NCBI RefSeq assembly: GCF_010725885.1
Contig: NZ_AP022600.1
Span: 3,906,001-3,970,000, forward strand
DNA: 64,000 bases
Reading direction: 5' to 3'
Source of the DNA: Mycolicibacterium tokaiense
GTDB taxonomy: Bacteria > Actinomycetota > Actinomycetes > Mycobacteriales > Mycobacteriaceae
The position numbers and the translations under genes are program-made. The notes under the pieces were generated by a model. The model was given only the letters and a program-made list of their open reading frames with translations, was not told the DNA's origin and ran no database searches. Shown here in pieces: positions 9,119 to 18,218 of the stretch. Numbering within the stretch: the stretch's first letter is position 1; the number at the start of each line of letters is the position of its first letter.

Positions 9119-10048
9119 ATGCTGGACGGCGTTCTGTTCTTTCCTGTCACCCCCTTCACCGCGGCCGGCGACGTCGACCTCGACAAGCTCGCGGCGCACG
9201 TCGCCAAGGGTGTCGACGCCGGCCCGGGTGGTGTCTTCATCGCCTGTGGCACCGGTGAATTCCACGCCCTCGAGTCCGGGGAGTTCGCCGCCGTGGTCCG
9301 CACCGCTGTCGAGGCGGTGGCGGGCCGGGTTCCGGTGTACGCCGGCGCCGGCGGCTCGGTGGCCCAGGCCAAGGTGTTCGCCAAGGCAGCGGAGTCCGCG
9401 GGTGCTGACGGAATCCTGCTGCTGCCGCCGTATCTGGTGTCCATGCCGCAGGCCGGGCTGGTGGCCTACACCAAGGAGGTGGCCGCTGCCACCACGCTGC
9501 CGGTGATCGTCTACAACCGCGCCAACGCCCGTTACACCGAAGCCTCGGCGGTCGAGGTGGCGCAGATCGCCAACGTCGTCGGCTTCAAGGACGGCACCGG
9601 CGACATCGACATGGTGGGCCGCATCGTGCGTGCGGTCACCGACGCGCTGGCCGAGTCCGGCAAACCGTTCCAGTTCTTCAACGGGTTGCCCACCGCCGAG
9701 GTGTCGCAGCAGGCCTACCGCGCCATCGGCGTCACCCTGTATTCGTCGGCCACCTTCGCCTTCGCTCCTGAGCTGGCGCTCGCCTTCTACGAGGCCCTGG
9801 AAAGCGGCAACGACACCGTGGCCGCCGCGCTGCTGCGTGAGTTCTTCCATCCCCTGGTGCGCCTGCGGGATACAGTCCCGGGCTACGCCGTCTCCCTGAT
9901 CAAGGCCGGCGTGACCATGGAGGGCATCAACGCCGGGCCGGTACGGGCTCCCTTGGTGGATGCGGCGCCCGAGGACGTCGCTGCGTTGGCCGCGTTGCTC
10001 AAGTCCGGCCGGGCGGTGCTCGCCGACCACCTCGCCGCGGTGCGCTGA
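9119..10048 (+). CDS. kdgD: 5-dehydro-4-deoxyglucarate dehydratase
   Basis: 309 aa from ATG 9119 with TAGGAG 9 bp upstream. DHDPS/NAL class I lyase superfamily TIM barrel: GGVFIACGTGEF loop, catalytic Tyr132 in VYNRANA and Schiff-base Lys157 in VVGFKDGTGD. It converts 5-keto-4-deoxyglucarate to 2-oxoglutarate semialdehyde with loss of water and CO2. It sits between its product-consuming dehydrogenase and a glucarate-dehydratase-family enzyme that would make its substrate; its TGA overlaps the next ATG by one base. Confidence 0.93.
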   Translation: MLDGVLFFPVTPFTAAGDVDLDKLAAHVAKGVDAGPGGVFIACGTGEFHALESGEFAAVVRTAVEAVAGRVPVYAGAGGSVAQAKVFAKAAESAGADGILLLPPYLVSMPQAGLVAYTKEVAAATTLPVIVYNRANARYTEASAVEVAQIANVVGFKDGTGDIDMVGRIVRAVTDALAESGKPFQFFNGLPTAEVSQQAYRAIGVTLYSSATFAFAPELALAFYEALESGNDTVAAALLREFFHPLVRLRDTVPGYAVSLIKAGVTMEGINAGPVRAPLVDAAPEDVAALAALLKSGRAVLADHLAAVR

Positions 10049-11310
10049 TGTCGGGTCCGATCCGGATCACCGGCGCGCGCATCACCCCGGTCGCATTCGT
10101 CGACCCGCCTCTGCTCAACACCGTCGGTGTGCACCAGCCTTACGCACTGCGGGCCATCATCCAGCTCGACACCGACGCCGGTCTGGTCGGGCTGGGGGAG
10201 ACCTATGCCGACACCCGGCACCTGGCCCGGTTGCACGCGGCCGCCGAAGCCATCACAGGATCGGATGTCTTTGCGCTCAACACGATCCGCGCGGCCATTG
10301 CCGAGCGGTTGCGTGGGGACGACGCCGCGGTCGGCACCGCGGGGATGATCACCTCCGCCAGTGCGGTGGATCAGGTACTGTCGCCGTTCGAGGTGGCGTG
10401 TCTGGACGTGCAGGGGCGCGCGACCGGCAGGCCGGTGTCCGACCTGCTCGGCGGCGCGGTACGTGACGCCGTACCGTTCAGTGCCTACCTGTTCTACAAG
10501 TGGGCCGCCCATCCCGGCGGTGAACCGGATTCCTGGGGTGAGGCACTGGATCCCGCGGGTATCGTCGCGCAGGCCCGGCGCATGATCGGCGAGTACGGCT
10601 TCAGCGCGATCAAGCTCAAGGGCGGGGTGTTTGCGCCCGAAGAAGAAATGGCGGCCATCGAGGCGCTGCACCGGGCGTTTCCGGATCACCCTCTGCGACT
10701 GGACCCCAACGCCGCGTGGACACCGCAGACCTCGGTCAAGGTGGCCACCGGCCTGGCCGGCATCCTCGAGTACCTGGAAGACCCGACCCCTGGGATCAAC
10801 GGGATGGCCGATGTGGCCCAGCAGGCGCCCATGCCGTTGGCCACCAACATGTGTGTGGTGGCGTTTGATCAGCTGGCGCCGGCTGTGGCTGCCGGTGCGG
10901 TGAAAGTTGTTCTCTCCGATCACCATTACTGGGGCGGGTTGCAGCGCTCACGCCTGCTGGCCGGCATCTGCGACACCTTCGGGCTGGGCCTGTCCATGCA
11001 TTCCAACTCCCACCTCGGCATCTCCCTGGCCGCCATGGTGCATCTGGCGGCCGCCACACCCAACCTGACCTACGCCTGCGATACGCACTGGCCGTGGAAG
11101 ACCGAAGATGTGGTCAAGCCGGGTGTGCTCACGATCCGCGACGGGGCGGTGGCGCTGCCCACCACACCGGGGCTGGGTGTCGAGATCGACGAGGACGCCC
11201 TGGCGGCACTGCACGAGCAGTACCTGCGATGCGGTATCCGCGACCGGGACGATACCGGGTACATGCGCAGCATCGACCCGGCATTCGAGGCAATCAGCCC
11301 GCGCTGGTAG
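10048..11310 (+). CDS. Enolase-superfamily sugar-diacid dehydratase (glucarate dehydratase subgroup)
   Basis: 420 aa, translationally coupled to kdgD (TGATG). The enolase-superfamily machinery is complete: KLKGG (catalytic Lys pair), metal ligands in LDPNAAW, EDPTPG and SDHHYWGG, and the general acid/base His in MHSNSHLGIS. The TNM and HSN signatures place it in the glucarate-dehydratase subgroup, but it diverges clearly from the canonical GudD encoded at 20779. It may act on another diacid (galactarate, idarate or an epimer), feeding the same 5-keto-4-deoxyglucarate pool. Substrate is inference; catalytic competence is supported by the intact residues. Confidence 0.85.
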   Translation: MSGPIRITGARITPVAFVDPPLLNTVGVHQPYALRAIIQLDTDAGLVGLGETYADTRHLARLHAAAEAITGSDVFALNTIRAAIAERLRGDDAAVGTAGMITSASAVDQVLSPFEVACLDVQGRATGRPVSDLLGGAVRDAVPFSAYLFYKWAAHPGGEPDSWGEALDPAGIVAQARRMIGEYGFSAIKLKGGVFAPEEEMAAIEALHRAFPDHPLRLDPNAAWTPQTSVKVATGLAGILEYLEDPTPGINGMADVAQQAPMPLATNMCVVAFDQLAPAVAAGAVKVVLSDHHYWGGLQRSRLLAGICDTFGLGLSMHSNSHLGISLAAMVHLAAATPNLTYACDTHWPWKTEDVVKPGVLTIRDGAVALPTTPGLGVEIDEDALAALHEQYLRCGIRDRDDTGYMRSIDPAFEAISPRW

Positions 11311-11376
11311 CACTGCTCCGTACACTGATTCGCCAACCGGTCTGTGCGGCCGGTCGGTGATACAAGGAGTGCATCG

Positions 11377-12303
11377 GTGTTTTCGCTGGCGAGACTGTCG
11401 TGTTTCATCGCGGTCGCCGAAGAGCTGCACTTCGGCCGCGCGGCTGAGCGTCTACATATGACGCAGCCCCCGCTGTCTCGGCAGATCCAGCAACTGGAGA
11501 CCGAACTCGGGGTGCAGCTGATCGACCGGACCACCCGCTCGGTGACGCTGACGCCCGCGGGCGTGGCCTTTCTGCCTGACGCGCGGCGCATCGTCCAGCT
11601 GGCCGAAGGGGCGGCGCTGACCGTCAAACGGGTGCCCGCAGGCGACCTCGGGACTGTCGTCATCGGGTTCACCGCAGCCTCCGCGCACGCCGTGTTGCCA
11701 CGACTGCTCGACAGCGCCCGCGCCCACCTGCCCGACGTCACCCTGGAACTCCGGGAGATGGTCACCTCTGCGCAGATCGAGGGCCTGATGACCGGCGAAT
11801 TGGATCTGGGCATGGCGAGGCCACCACTCAAGCGTCCCGGGCTGGTGTCTCGCCCCCTGCTGCACGAGCGACTGCTGGCTGCGCTCCCTGTCGGCCATCC
11901 GCTGGCCGACCTCCCGCGTCAACTCACGCTGACCGACCTGGACGGCCAGGACGTCATCATGTACTCGCCGGTGCAGGCGCGGTACTTCAACGAGCTCTTG
12001 ATCAGCACGTTCACGATTGCGGGGGCGACCCCGAACTACGTCCAGTACGTGACCCAGGTGCACACCATGCTGGTGCTGGTCCGCTCCGGGATCGGAATCG
12101 CGCTGGTCCCCGCCTCGGCCGCGACGCTGCATCCCGACGGCGTGGCTTTCCGGTCCATCGGTGCGTTCCGTGAGCGTCCCGTCGAACTGGACGCCGTGTG
12201 GCGCAGCGACAGCACGAATCCCGCGCTTCTGCGCCTGCTGCGCGATGTGCTGCCGCCGCGAGAGTGGACCACCGACGATCTGGTGGAGGACACCTTCTCC
12301 TGA
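11377..12303 (+). CDS. LysR-type transcriptional regulator
   Basis: 308 aa from GTG 11377, preceded by AAGGAG (11364-11369) at 7-nt spacing; this also aligns with family N-termini (FSLARLSCFIAVAEE). The winged helix-turn-helix is at about residues 5-63 with the LHMTQPPLSRQIQQLE recognition helix region, and the two-lobed effector domain follows (about 90-300). It lies 66 bp after the dehydratase, in the same direction, within the sugar-diacid cluster, so it probably activates the cluster when it binds an acid-sugar intermediate. The shared motif at 7408 and 13347 is a candidate binding site. Confidence 0.9.
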   Translation: MFSLARLSCFIAVAEELHFGRAAERLHMTQPPLSRQIQQLETELGVQLIDRTTRSVTLTPAGVAFLPDARRIVQLAEGAALTVKRVPAGDLGTVVIGFTAASAHAVLPRLLDSARAHLPDVTLELREMVTSAQIEGLMTGELDLGMARPPLKRPGLVSRPLLHERLLAALPVGHPLADLPRQLTLTDLDGQDVIMYSPVQARYFNELLISTFTIAGATPNYVQYVTQVHTMLVLVRSGIGIALVPASAATLHPDGVAFRSIGAFRERPVELDAVWRSDSTNPALLRLLRDVLPPREWTTDDLVEDTFS

Positions 12304-12310
12304 GCGGGCC

Positions 12311-13285
12311 TCAGACCCCCGACGGGACCGGGACGGGGGTCACCAGTTCGCCGGAGGTCAGGAAGCTGTCCAGATTGCGCAGCGTCAGATCCTCCATAGC
12401 GGCCCGGGTCTGCACCGTGGCGCTGCCCACGTGTGGCAGCAGCACCACGTTGTCCAGGCCGAGCAGCGCCTCGGGGACCTCGGGCTCGTGGGCGAAGACG
12501 TCCAGTCCCGCGCCGGCGAGCCGTCCGTCGACCAGGGCAGCCACCAGGGCGTCCTCGTCGATGACGCTGCCGCGCGCGACGTTGATCAGATAGCCGTGCG
12601 GCCCCAGTGCGGCCAGCGTTGCGGCGTCGACGAGGTGGCGGGTCTGCGAGCCGCCGGCGGCCGCGACCACCAGGACGTCGACCCCCGCGGCGAGTTCCTG
12701 CGGCGAGCCCACGTACGTGAACGGCGAATCAGGGACCTGCCTGCGATTGTGGTAGGAGATCGCGCAACCGAACGCTGTCAGCCGGTGCGCGATGGCGCTA
12801 CCGATCCGACCCAGCCCGATGATGCCCACTCTGGTGTCGCTGGCCTGCCGGGTCAATGGGTAATTGCCCGCCGGCCAGCGCCCGGCCCGGACGAAGCGGT
12901 CGGAAGCCGAGAATCCGCGCAGGGTGTCGATCATCAGCCCCACGGCAGTATCGGCCACGCAGTCGGTCAGCACATCCGGGGTGTTGCTCACCGCGATGCC
13001 GCGGGCGCCGGCGGCGTGGACGTCGGTGGTGTCATACCCGACGCCGAAGTTCACGATGGCCGCCAACCGGGGCAGTGCGTCGATCAGCGCGGCGTCCACG
13101 CCGGTGCGTCCGGAGGTGACGGCCACCGTGACATCCTCGGCGTGCGCGGCCAGGAACGCTGCCCGCTCGGCGGGGTCGGTAGGGAGCACTGACGCGCCGT
13201 AGGACGTGTGCAGGGTGTCCTGCAGCGAGGGCTTGAGCGGGCCGACCTGCAGGACGGCGGCAGGGGTCTGGCCAGGGCTGGTCAC
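12311..13285 (-). CDS. D-isomer-specific 2-hydroxyacid dehydrogenase (glyoxylate/hydroxypyruvate reductase type)
   Basis: 324 aa from GTG 13285, with a strong GGAGGAG 6-7 nt upstream. NAD(P)-binding Rossmann domain with IGLGRIGSAIA; catalytic Arg in NVARGSVIDEDAL, Glu in AHEPEVPE and His in LLPHVGSAT. It reduces a 2-keto acid such as hydroxypyruvate, glyoxylate or tartronate semialdehyde, or works in reverse. It converges with the LysR gene (7 bp) and is divergent from the ABC importer. Its own promoter is preceded by copy B of the shared motif, tying it to the sugar-acid regulon. Confidence 0.88.
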   Translation of the reverse strand: MTSPGQTPAAVLQVGPLKPSLQDTLHTSYGASVLPTDPAERAAFLAAHAEDVTVAVTSGRTGVDAALIDALPRLAAIVNFGVGYDTTDVHAAGARGIAVSNTPDVLTDCVADTAVGLMIDTLRGFSASDRFVRAGRWPAGNYPLTRQASDTRVGIIGLGRIGSAIAHRLTAFGCAISYHNRRQVPDSPFTYVGSPQELAAGVDVLVVAAAGGSQTRHLVDAATLAALGPHGYLINVARGSVIDEDALVAALVDGRLAGAGLDVFAHEPEVPEALLGLDNVVLLPHVGSATVQTRAAMEDLTLRNLDSFLTSGELVTPVPVPSGV

Positions 13286-13313
13286 GGCAGTTCTCCTCCA
13301 AGTGTCACTAGCG

Positions 13314-13369
13314 ACGTTAAGTGTGCCCGCGGATACCTGTCCAACACGGAAATAGCATCAATTGTTGCT
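13314..13369 (-). promoter_or_regulatory. Promoter and operator of the 2-hydroxyacid dehydrogenase; shared motif copy B
   Basis: Reading the minus strand: ATTGATGCTATTTCCG (13362-13347), 2 bp, TTGGAC (13344-13339), 19-bp spacer, TAACGT (13319-13314). The plus strand across 13354-13369 is also a near-perfect 16-bp palindrome around CAATTG. The motif sits immediately upstream of the -35 box, a class II activator position. Confidence 0.55.
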
Positions 13370-13527
13370 GAAGGTGAATAACTGGCCGCGCGGGCCGCGG
13401 TTCGGCGCATGGATCACCGTCGGGCGTCGGCAAAACTGCTGTTCAAGCCTGCTTGTGGGGCCGGCGCGGTGGACCCGATCGATGCCCGGAGGCCAAAAAC
13501 GGCCCGTTTCAGCCCGTGTTGCCGGGG

Positions 13528-13557
13528 TTGACGTGGTGAATGGCGCGTTCATACCGT
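13528..13557 (+). promoter_or_regulatory. Promoter of the ABC importer operon
   Basis: TTGACG (13528-13533), 18-bp spacer, TACCGT (13552-13557). The -10 hexamer is the same as at the aldehyde dehydrogenase. The predicted start near 13564 leaves a leader of about 95 nt before ATG 13660. The rest of the 374-bp gap 13286-13659 shows no gene. Confidence 0.6.
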
Positions 13558-13659
13558 GTGTCTGCGATCACAAACGGCATCTACATACGTGGACGTCACC
13601 AGCGCATCAGCCCCGCGCCTACTCTGCCCGCTCCATCTCGCGACAACTGGAGGACCCCG

Positions 13660-15225
13660 ATGAGCCACGCAGGCCCGATTTCCCGCCGCGTGCTGGCCGT
13701 GACCCTGGCCGGGGTGTGTGTGACCGGCACCGGCTGCTCGGTCGCCAATTCCGGACACGGCGGCTACGACCCGAACACCCTGCGGGTGGTGCTCTCGCAG
13801 GAGCCGCCCACCCTGGAACCCTGCGAGAGCTCCCTGACATCCACCGGCATCGTGGTGCGCTCGAACATCACCGAGCCGCTGGTTGAGCGTGACCCCGACA
13901 CCGGCGATCTGCTGCCGCTGCTGGCCACCGAATGGGAACAGACTGCCCCGACGCAGTGGACCTTCCGGACCCGCGAGGGCGTCACCTTCTCCGACGGCGC
14001 TCCCTTCACCGCCGAGGACGCCGCCTTCTCCATCGACCGGGCCGTCAACTCCGATCTGCAGTGCAACGTCGACGGCTATGTCTTCGGCGACGAGGAACTC
14101 GGACTCGAGGTCCGCGACGACACGACGCTGACGGTCACCACCGCCACCCCGGATCCCATTCTGCCGCTGCGCCTTTCCTTCGTCGAGATCGTCCCGCGGA
14201 CCACCAGCACCGCGGAGAAGGTGCGCGAACCCATCGGCACCGGTCCCTACGCCATCGACAACTGGGAATACGGCCAGAAGCTCACGCTGACTCGCAACGA
14301 GTCCTACTGGGGCGCGGCCCCGGCCTTCGCCCGCGCCGAGTACCAGTGGCGCAGCGAGGGCAGCGTGCGGGCGGCGATGATCACCAACGACGAGGCCGAC
14401 ATCGCCACCGGTCTGGGCCCGGAGGACGGCGCCGGCGATCTCGGCGTTCCGTTCCAGAACAACGAGACCACCGCGCTGCGCATGCAGGCCACCGAGGCGC
14501 CGCTGAACGACATTCGGGTGCGCCAGGCCATCAACTACGCCGTCAACCGTCCCGGCATCGTCAAGGCATTGTTCCGCAGCCTCGGCGATCCGGCCGCGCA
14601 GCTGATTCCCTCGGGCGTGGTGGGCTACAACCCCGACCTGGCGCTGTGGCCGTACGACCCGGACAAGGGCCGACAACTCGTCGACGAGGCGCGCGCCGAC
14701 GGAGTGCCGGTGGACAACGAGATCCGGCTGATCGCACGCACCGCGCAGTTCCCTAAGATCGCCGAGACCGTCGAGGTACTGCAGAGCGAATTCAGCGACA
14801 TCGGTCTGAACGTCAAGATCGAGATGATGGACACCGCAGCGCAACTCGAGTATCAGCTGCGCCCTTTTCCGGCCGACACGGGCCCGTACCTGTTGATGAT
14901 CATGCACGGCAACCAGGCCGGTGACGCCGCGTTCACGCTGGACCAGTACATGCTCTCCGACGGTCCCCAAGCGGCCTACGGCACAACGGAATTCGATGCG
15001 GAGATCCGCGCCGCCGAGGCACTCACGGGGCAGGAGAGGCAGAACGCCTTCGCCACCCTGTTCGCCGAAGAACCCCAGGAGATCATGCAGATGGCCTACC
15101 TGGCGCACATGAAAGGCATCCTCGGCAAGTCCGCGCGGGTGGCCTACACCCCGAACTCCGCCACGGGTGACGAGATGCGACTGGCCGAGATGACCTTCGC
15201 GCCCACCGAGCCCGACAACACCTGA
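13660..15225 (+). CDS. ABC importer substrate-binding lipoprotein, SBP family 5 (Dpp/Opp-type)
   Basis: 521 aa from ATG 13660, with GGAGGA 6 nt upstream; the in-frame 40 codons before it include the promoter. The N-terminus has a twin-arginine-like start (ISRRVLA), a hydrophobic core and a lipobox ending in Cys (GTGC), so it is a membrane-anchored lipoprotein. The family 5 signature PPTLEPCESS, the GDLLPLLATEWEQ segment and FSDGAPFTAEDAAFSIDRA are clear. It captures the substrate for the permease and ATPase genes that follow. The usual annotation is dipeptide binding, but the catabolic neighbours suggest a sugar diacid or related organic acid. Confidence 0.9.
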   Translation: MSHAGPISRRVLAVTLAGVCVTGTGCSVANSGHGGYDPNTLRVVLSQEPPTLEPCESSLTSTGIVVRSNITEPLVERDPDTGDLLPLLATEWEQTAPTQWTFRTREGVTFSDGAPFTAEDAAFSIDRAVNSDLQCNVDGYVFGDEELGLEVRDDTTLTVTTATPDPILPLRLSFVEIVPRTTSTAEKVREPIGTGPYAIDNWEYGQKLTLTRNESYWGAAPAFARAEYQWRSEGSVRAAMITNDEADIATGLGPEDGAGDLGVPFQNNETTALRMQATEAPLNDIRVRQAINYAVNRPGIVKALFRSLGDPAAQLIPSGVVGYNPDLALWPYDPDKGRQLVDEARADGVPVDNEIRLIARTAQFPKIAETVEVLQSEFSDIGLNVKIEMMDTAAQLEYQLRPFPADTGPYLLMIMHGNQAGDAAFTLDQYMLSDGPQAAYGTTEFDAEIRAAEALTGQERQNAFATLFAEEPQEIMQMAYLAHMKGILGKSARVAYTPNSATGDEMRLAEMTFAPTEPDNT

Positions 15226-15252
15226 CCCTGATCACCCAGGAGGCCTTCGCCC

Positions 15253-16182
15253 ATGTTCTCGTTCGTCCGGCGCCGGATGTACACCAGCCTGTTACCCCTG
15301 GTGGTCGTGCTGCTGGGAGTGTTCCTCCTGGCTCGCCTCACCGGTGACCCCACCAGCCTCTACCTTCCCGAGTCGGCCACCGAAGCCCAGCGCGCCGAGT
15401 TCGCCGAGGCCAATGGTCTGAATCAGCCGGTGTGGAACCAACTGGTGGACTACTTCTCCGGTGTCCTGCACCTGGACTTCGGCACATCCCTGCGCACCGG
15501 GGAATCCGCCTCCGAGATGGCCCTGCGGGCCTTCCCGGCCACGCTCCAATTGGCCATCACCACCATGCTTCTGGCCATCGTGGCGGCCGTCGTGATCGGC
15601 TGTTGGGCGGCGTATCGGCCCAATTCACTGGCCGACCGGTTCTCCTCGCTGCTGTCGATGACAGCCGCGTCGATCCCCGACTTCTGGTTCGCCATCACCG
15701 GTGTCTGGTTGTTCGCGGTGCTGATGGGCTGGCTGCCCACCTCCGGCACCGACGCCGGCCTGCTGTCCTGGGTCCTGCCCATCGCCACCCTGATGATCCG
15801 TCCGCTCGGCGTCCTCACCCAGGTGGTCCGCGGTGCCATGGTGTCCGCGTTGTCGGCGCCGTATGTCCGCCTGGCCCGCAGCAAGGGCGCCGGGGACTTC
15901 CGCGTGGTCACCCACCACGCCCTGCGCAACGCCGCGGCGCCCGCGCTGACCGTCGCCGGTGACCTGGCCGTCGGACTGATCAACGGAGCCGTGGTGGTCG
16001 AGGCCATCTTCGGCTGGCCCGGTATCGGCAAGCTGATGATCGACGCCATCCTGCAACGCGATTTCGCCGTGCTGCAGGCCGCCGTGCTGCTCACCGCGGT
16101 GTCGATCTTCCTGCTCAACATCCTCATCGACGCCTGCTACGCCCTGCTCGATGCCCGCGTCCGCGAACCGGCGAAAGTCTAA
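15253..16182 (+). CDS. ABC importer permease, DppB-type
   Basis: 309 aa, six transmembrane helices. N-terminal MFSFVRRRMYTSLLPLVVV helix, extracytoplasmic segment, then the permease core with the cytoplasmic EAA loop RLARSKGAGDFRVVTHHALRN, which docks on the ATPases. Length and layout match DppB/OppB. The start ATG 15253 has AGGAGG 12 nt upstream. It forms a heterodimer with the next gene product. Second gene of the five-gene transporter operon. Confidence 0.92.
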   Translation: MFSFVRRRMYTSLLPLVVVLLGVFLLARLTGDPTSLYLPESATEAQRAEFAEANGLNQPVWNQLVDYFSGVLHLDFGTSLRTGESASEMALRAFPATLQLAITTMLLAIVAAVVIGCWAAYRPNSLADRFSSLLSMTAASIPDFWFAITGVWLFAVLMGWLPTSGTDAGLLSWVLPIATLMIRPLGVLTQVVRGAMVSALSAPYVRLARSKGAGDFRVVTHHALRNAAAPALTVAGDLAVGLINGAVVVEAIFGWPGIGKLMIDAILQRDFAVLQAAVLLTAVSIFLLNILIDACYALLDARVREPAKV

Positions 16183-16194
16183 GGAAGCCAGCCC

Positions 16195-17175
16195 ATGAGC
16201 ACACAAATCGAGATGGTCCCGGTCAAACCGACCACCGCGATCGTCGGCGAACCCGACACCACCAAGAGGCGTTCGGGCGCCACCTGGTACCGGCTGCTGG
16301 TCAACGACCGGGTGGCGGCGGCCGCCGCGGTGGTGCTGGGCCTGGTGTTCCTGACCGCGCTGGTGGGCCCCACCTTGATGGGCGACCTGGCCACCCGCAT
16401 CGACCTGGACAACTCCAACCAGGCGCCGTTCACCCTCAGCCACGGCTGGGCCAACATACTGGGCACCGACCCGCTGGGCCGCAGCATGCTCGCCCGCCTG
16501 ATCGTGGCCAGTCAGACCACGCTGTCGGTGGCCATCCCTGCGGTGGTGATCAGCGCGGTCGTCGGCTCCCTGATCGGCATGTGGGCCGGCTTCTACCGCG
16601 GTTGGCGCGAGACCCTGGCCATGCGTGTCGCCGATGTCATCATGAGCTTTCCGTCCCTGCTGCTGGCCGTCGTGGTGCTCTACGTGTTCTCCCCGAGTGC
16701 TGCCAACATCGTTGCGGTCCTGGCCATCACCCGCATCCCGGTGTACCTGCGCACCGCCCGGGCCGAATCGGCCGAACTGTCCACCCGGGTGTTCGTCGAC
16801 GCGGCGCGTACCTTCGGGGCCAGCGGCACCGCCATCATCACCCGCCACGTTCTGCCGGTGGTGCTGCCCACTCTGCTGACCGTGGCGACGCTGGACTTCT
16901 GCTACGTCATGCTGGCCGAGAGCTCACTGAGCTTCCTGGGTATCGGCATCCAGCCGCCCGACGTCAGTTGGGGCCTGATGGTCGCCCAGGGCCGCACCTA
17001 TCTGCACTCGGCGTGGTGGCTGTCGTTCTTCCCCGGCCTGGCCATCGTCATCACCACCGTCTCGGCCACCATCCTGGCCGCCTGGGCGCGGATCGCCACC
17101 GATCCCGGGCAACGGTGGCGCCTCACCGTTCCGCAGAAGCGGCTGTCCCGCTTCACTCGGCCGACCAACCGCTAG
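16195..17175 (+). CDS. ABC importer permease, DppC-type
   Basis: 326 aa. A cytoplasmic N-terminal tail of about 35 residues is followed by one helix, a soluble loop containing the family pattern LGTDPLGRSMLARL, then five helices and the EAA loop (DAARTFGASGTAIITRHVLP). It pairs with the DppB-type permease encoded 12 bp upstream to make the translocation channel. The conserved GRSxLARL loop is characteristic of the second permease of peptide/nickel/organic-acid importers. Confidence 0.92.
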   Translation: MSTQIEMVPVKPTTAIVGEPDTTKRRSGATWYRLLVNDRVAAAAAVVLGLVFLTALVGPTLMGDLATRIDLDNSNQAPFTLSHGWANILGTDPLGRSMLARLIVASQTTLSVAIPAVVISAVVGSLIGMWAGFYRGWRETLAMRVADVIMSFPSLLLAVVVLYVFSPSAANIVAVLAITRIPVYLRTARAESAELSTRVFVDAARTFGASGTAIITRHVLPVVLPTLLTVATLDFCYVMLAESSLSFLGIGIQPPDVSWGLMVAQGRTYLHSAWWLSFFPGLAIVITTVSATILAAWARIATDPGQRWRLTVPQKRLSRFTRPTNR

Positions 17176-17195
17176 TCAAGGAAAGGCCCAATCAG

Positions 17196-18218
17196 ATGAC
17201 CGTGATGGAAGATCACACCACCAACGCACCGACGGTGGAATCGGACCCGGCACTCAAGGTCGACGACCTGTGTGTCGACATCCGCACCATCACCGGCACC
17301 GTGCGCGCCGTCAACGGGGTGACGTTCGAGGCCTACCGCGGCGAAACCCTGGCGCTGCTGGGCGAATCCGGCTGCGGCAAGTCGATGACCGCCACCGCCC
17401 TGGTGGGTCTGCTCGAACCGGTCGCCGAGGTCACCCAGGGCACTGCGGTGCTGGGCCGCCAGGACCTGTTCTCCGCCGACCGCAAGACGCGGCGCAAGCT
17501 GGCCGGCACCGAACTGGCCATCGTGTTCCAGGATGCGCTCACCGCCCTCAACCCGCTGTACCCGGTGGGGGCGCAACTGGCCGAGCCGTTCCAGATCCAC
17601 CAGCGGATGAAAGCCAAAGAGGCCCGCGCCAAGGCCATCGAACTGATGGCCCGGGTGGGCATTCCGCAACCGGAGACCAGGGTGAACTCCTACCCCCACC
17701 AGTTCTCCGGCGGCATGCGTCAGCGCCTGCTGATCGCCATGGCCGTGGCGCTGAACCCCAGCGTGCTCATCGCCGACGAACCCACCACCGCACTCGACGT
17801 CACGGTGCAGGCGCAGATCATGGCGCTGCTGCGCGATCTGCGCAGCGAGTACGACATGGCCGTGGTACTCATCACCCACGACCTGGCGCTGGTGGCCGAG
17901 GAAGCCGACCGGGTGGCCATCATGTACGCCGGCAACGTCGTCGAAACCGGCCCGGTGGCCGAGGTTTTCGCCGATCCCCGCCACCCCTACACCAAGGGCC
18001 TGCTGAATTCGGTGCCCGTGGACGCGGTGCGCGGCGAGGAGCTCAAGTCCATCGGCGGCGCCCCGCCCGACCTGCACTCGATCCCCAAGGGCTGCGTCTA
18101 CCAGGCGCGCTGCCCACTGGCCGCCGAGGTGTGCACCACCACCAGGCCCACCCTGAGCGCCACCGGCGTCGGTCGCGCGGCGGCCTGCCACTTCCCCGAG
18201 GAGGTCACCAATGTCTGA
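17196..18218 (+). CDS. ABC importer ATPase, DppD-type
   Basis: 340 aa from ATG 17196, just after the permease stop. Walker [11 protein letters not shown], signature FSGGMRQR, Walker [12 protein letters not shown], and the switch His in LITHDLALV are all present. The C-terminal oligopeptide-transporter domain has the expected cysteines ([15 protein letters not shown]), which in this class can hold an iron-sulfur cluster. It energises import together with the next gene product, with which it overlaps by 8 bp. Confidence 0.93.
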   Translation: MTVMEDHTTNAPTVESDPALKVDDLCVDIRTITGTVRAVNGVTFEAYRGETLALLGESGCGKSMTATALVGLLEPVAEVTQGTAVLGRQDLFSADRKTRRKLAGTELAIVFQDALTALNPLYPVGAQLAEPFQIHQRMKAKEARAKAIELMARVGIPQPETRVNSYPHQFSGGMRQRLLIAMAVALNPSVLIADEPTTALDVTVQAQIMALLRDLRSEYDMAVVLITHDLALVAEEADRVAIMYAGNVVETGPVAEVFADPRHPYTKGLLNSVPVDAVRGEELKSIGGAPPDLHSIPKGCVYQARCPLAAEVCTTTRPTLSATGVGRAAACHFPEEVTNV

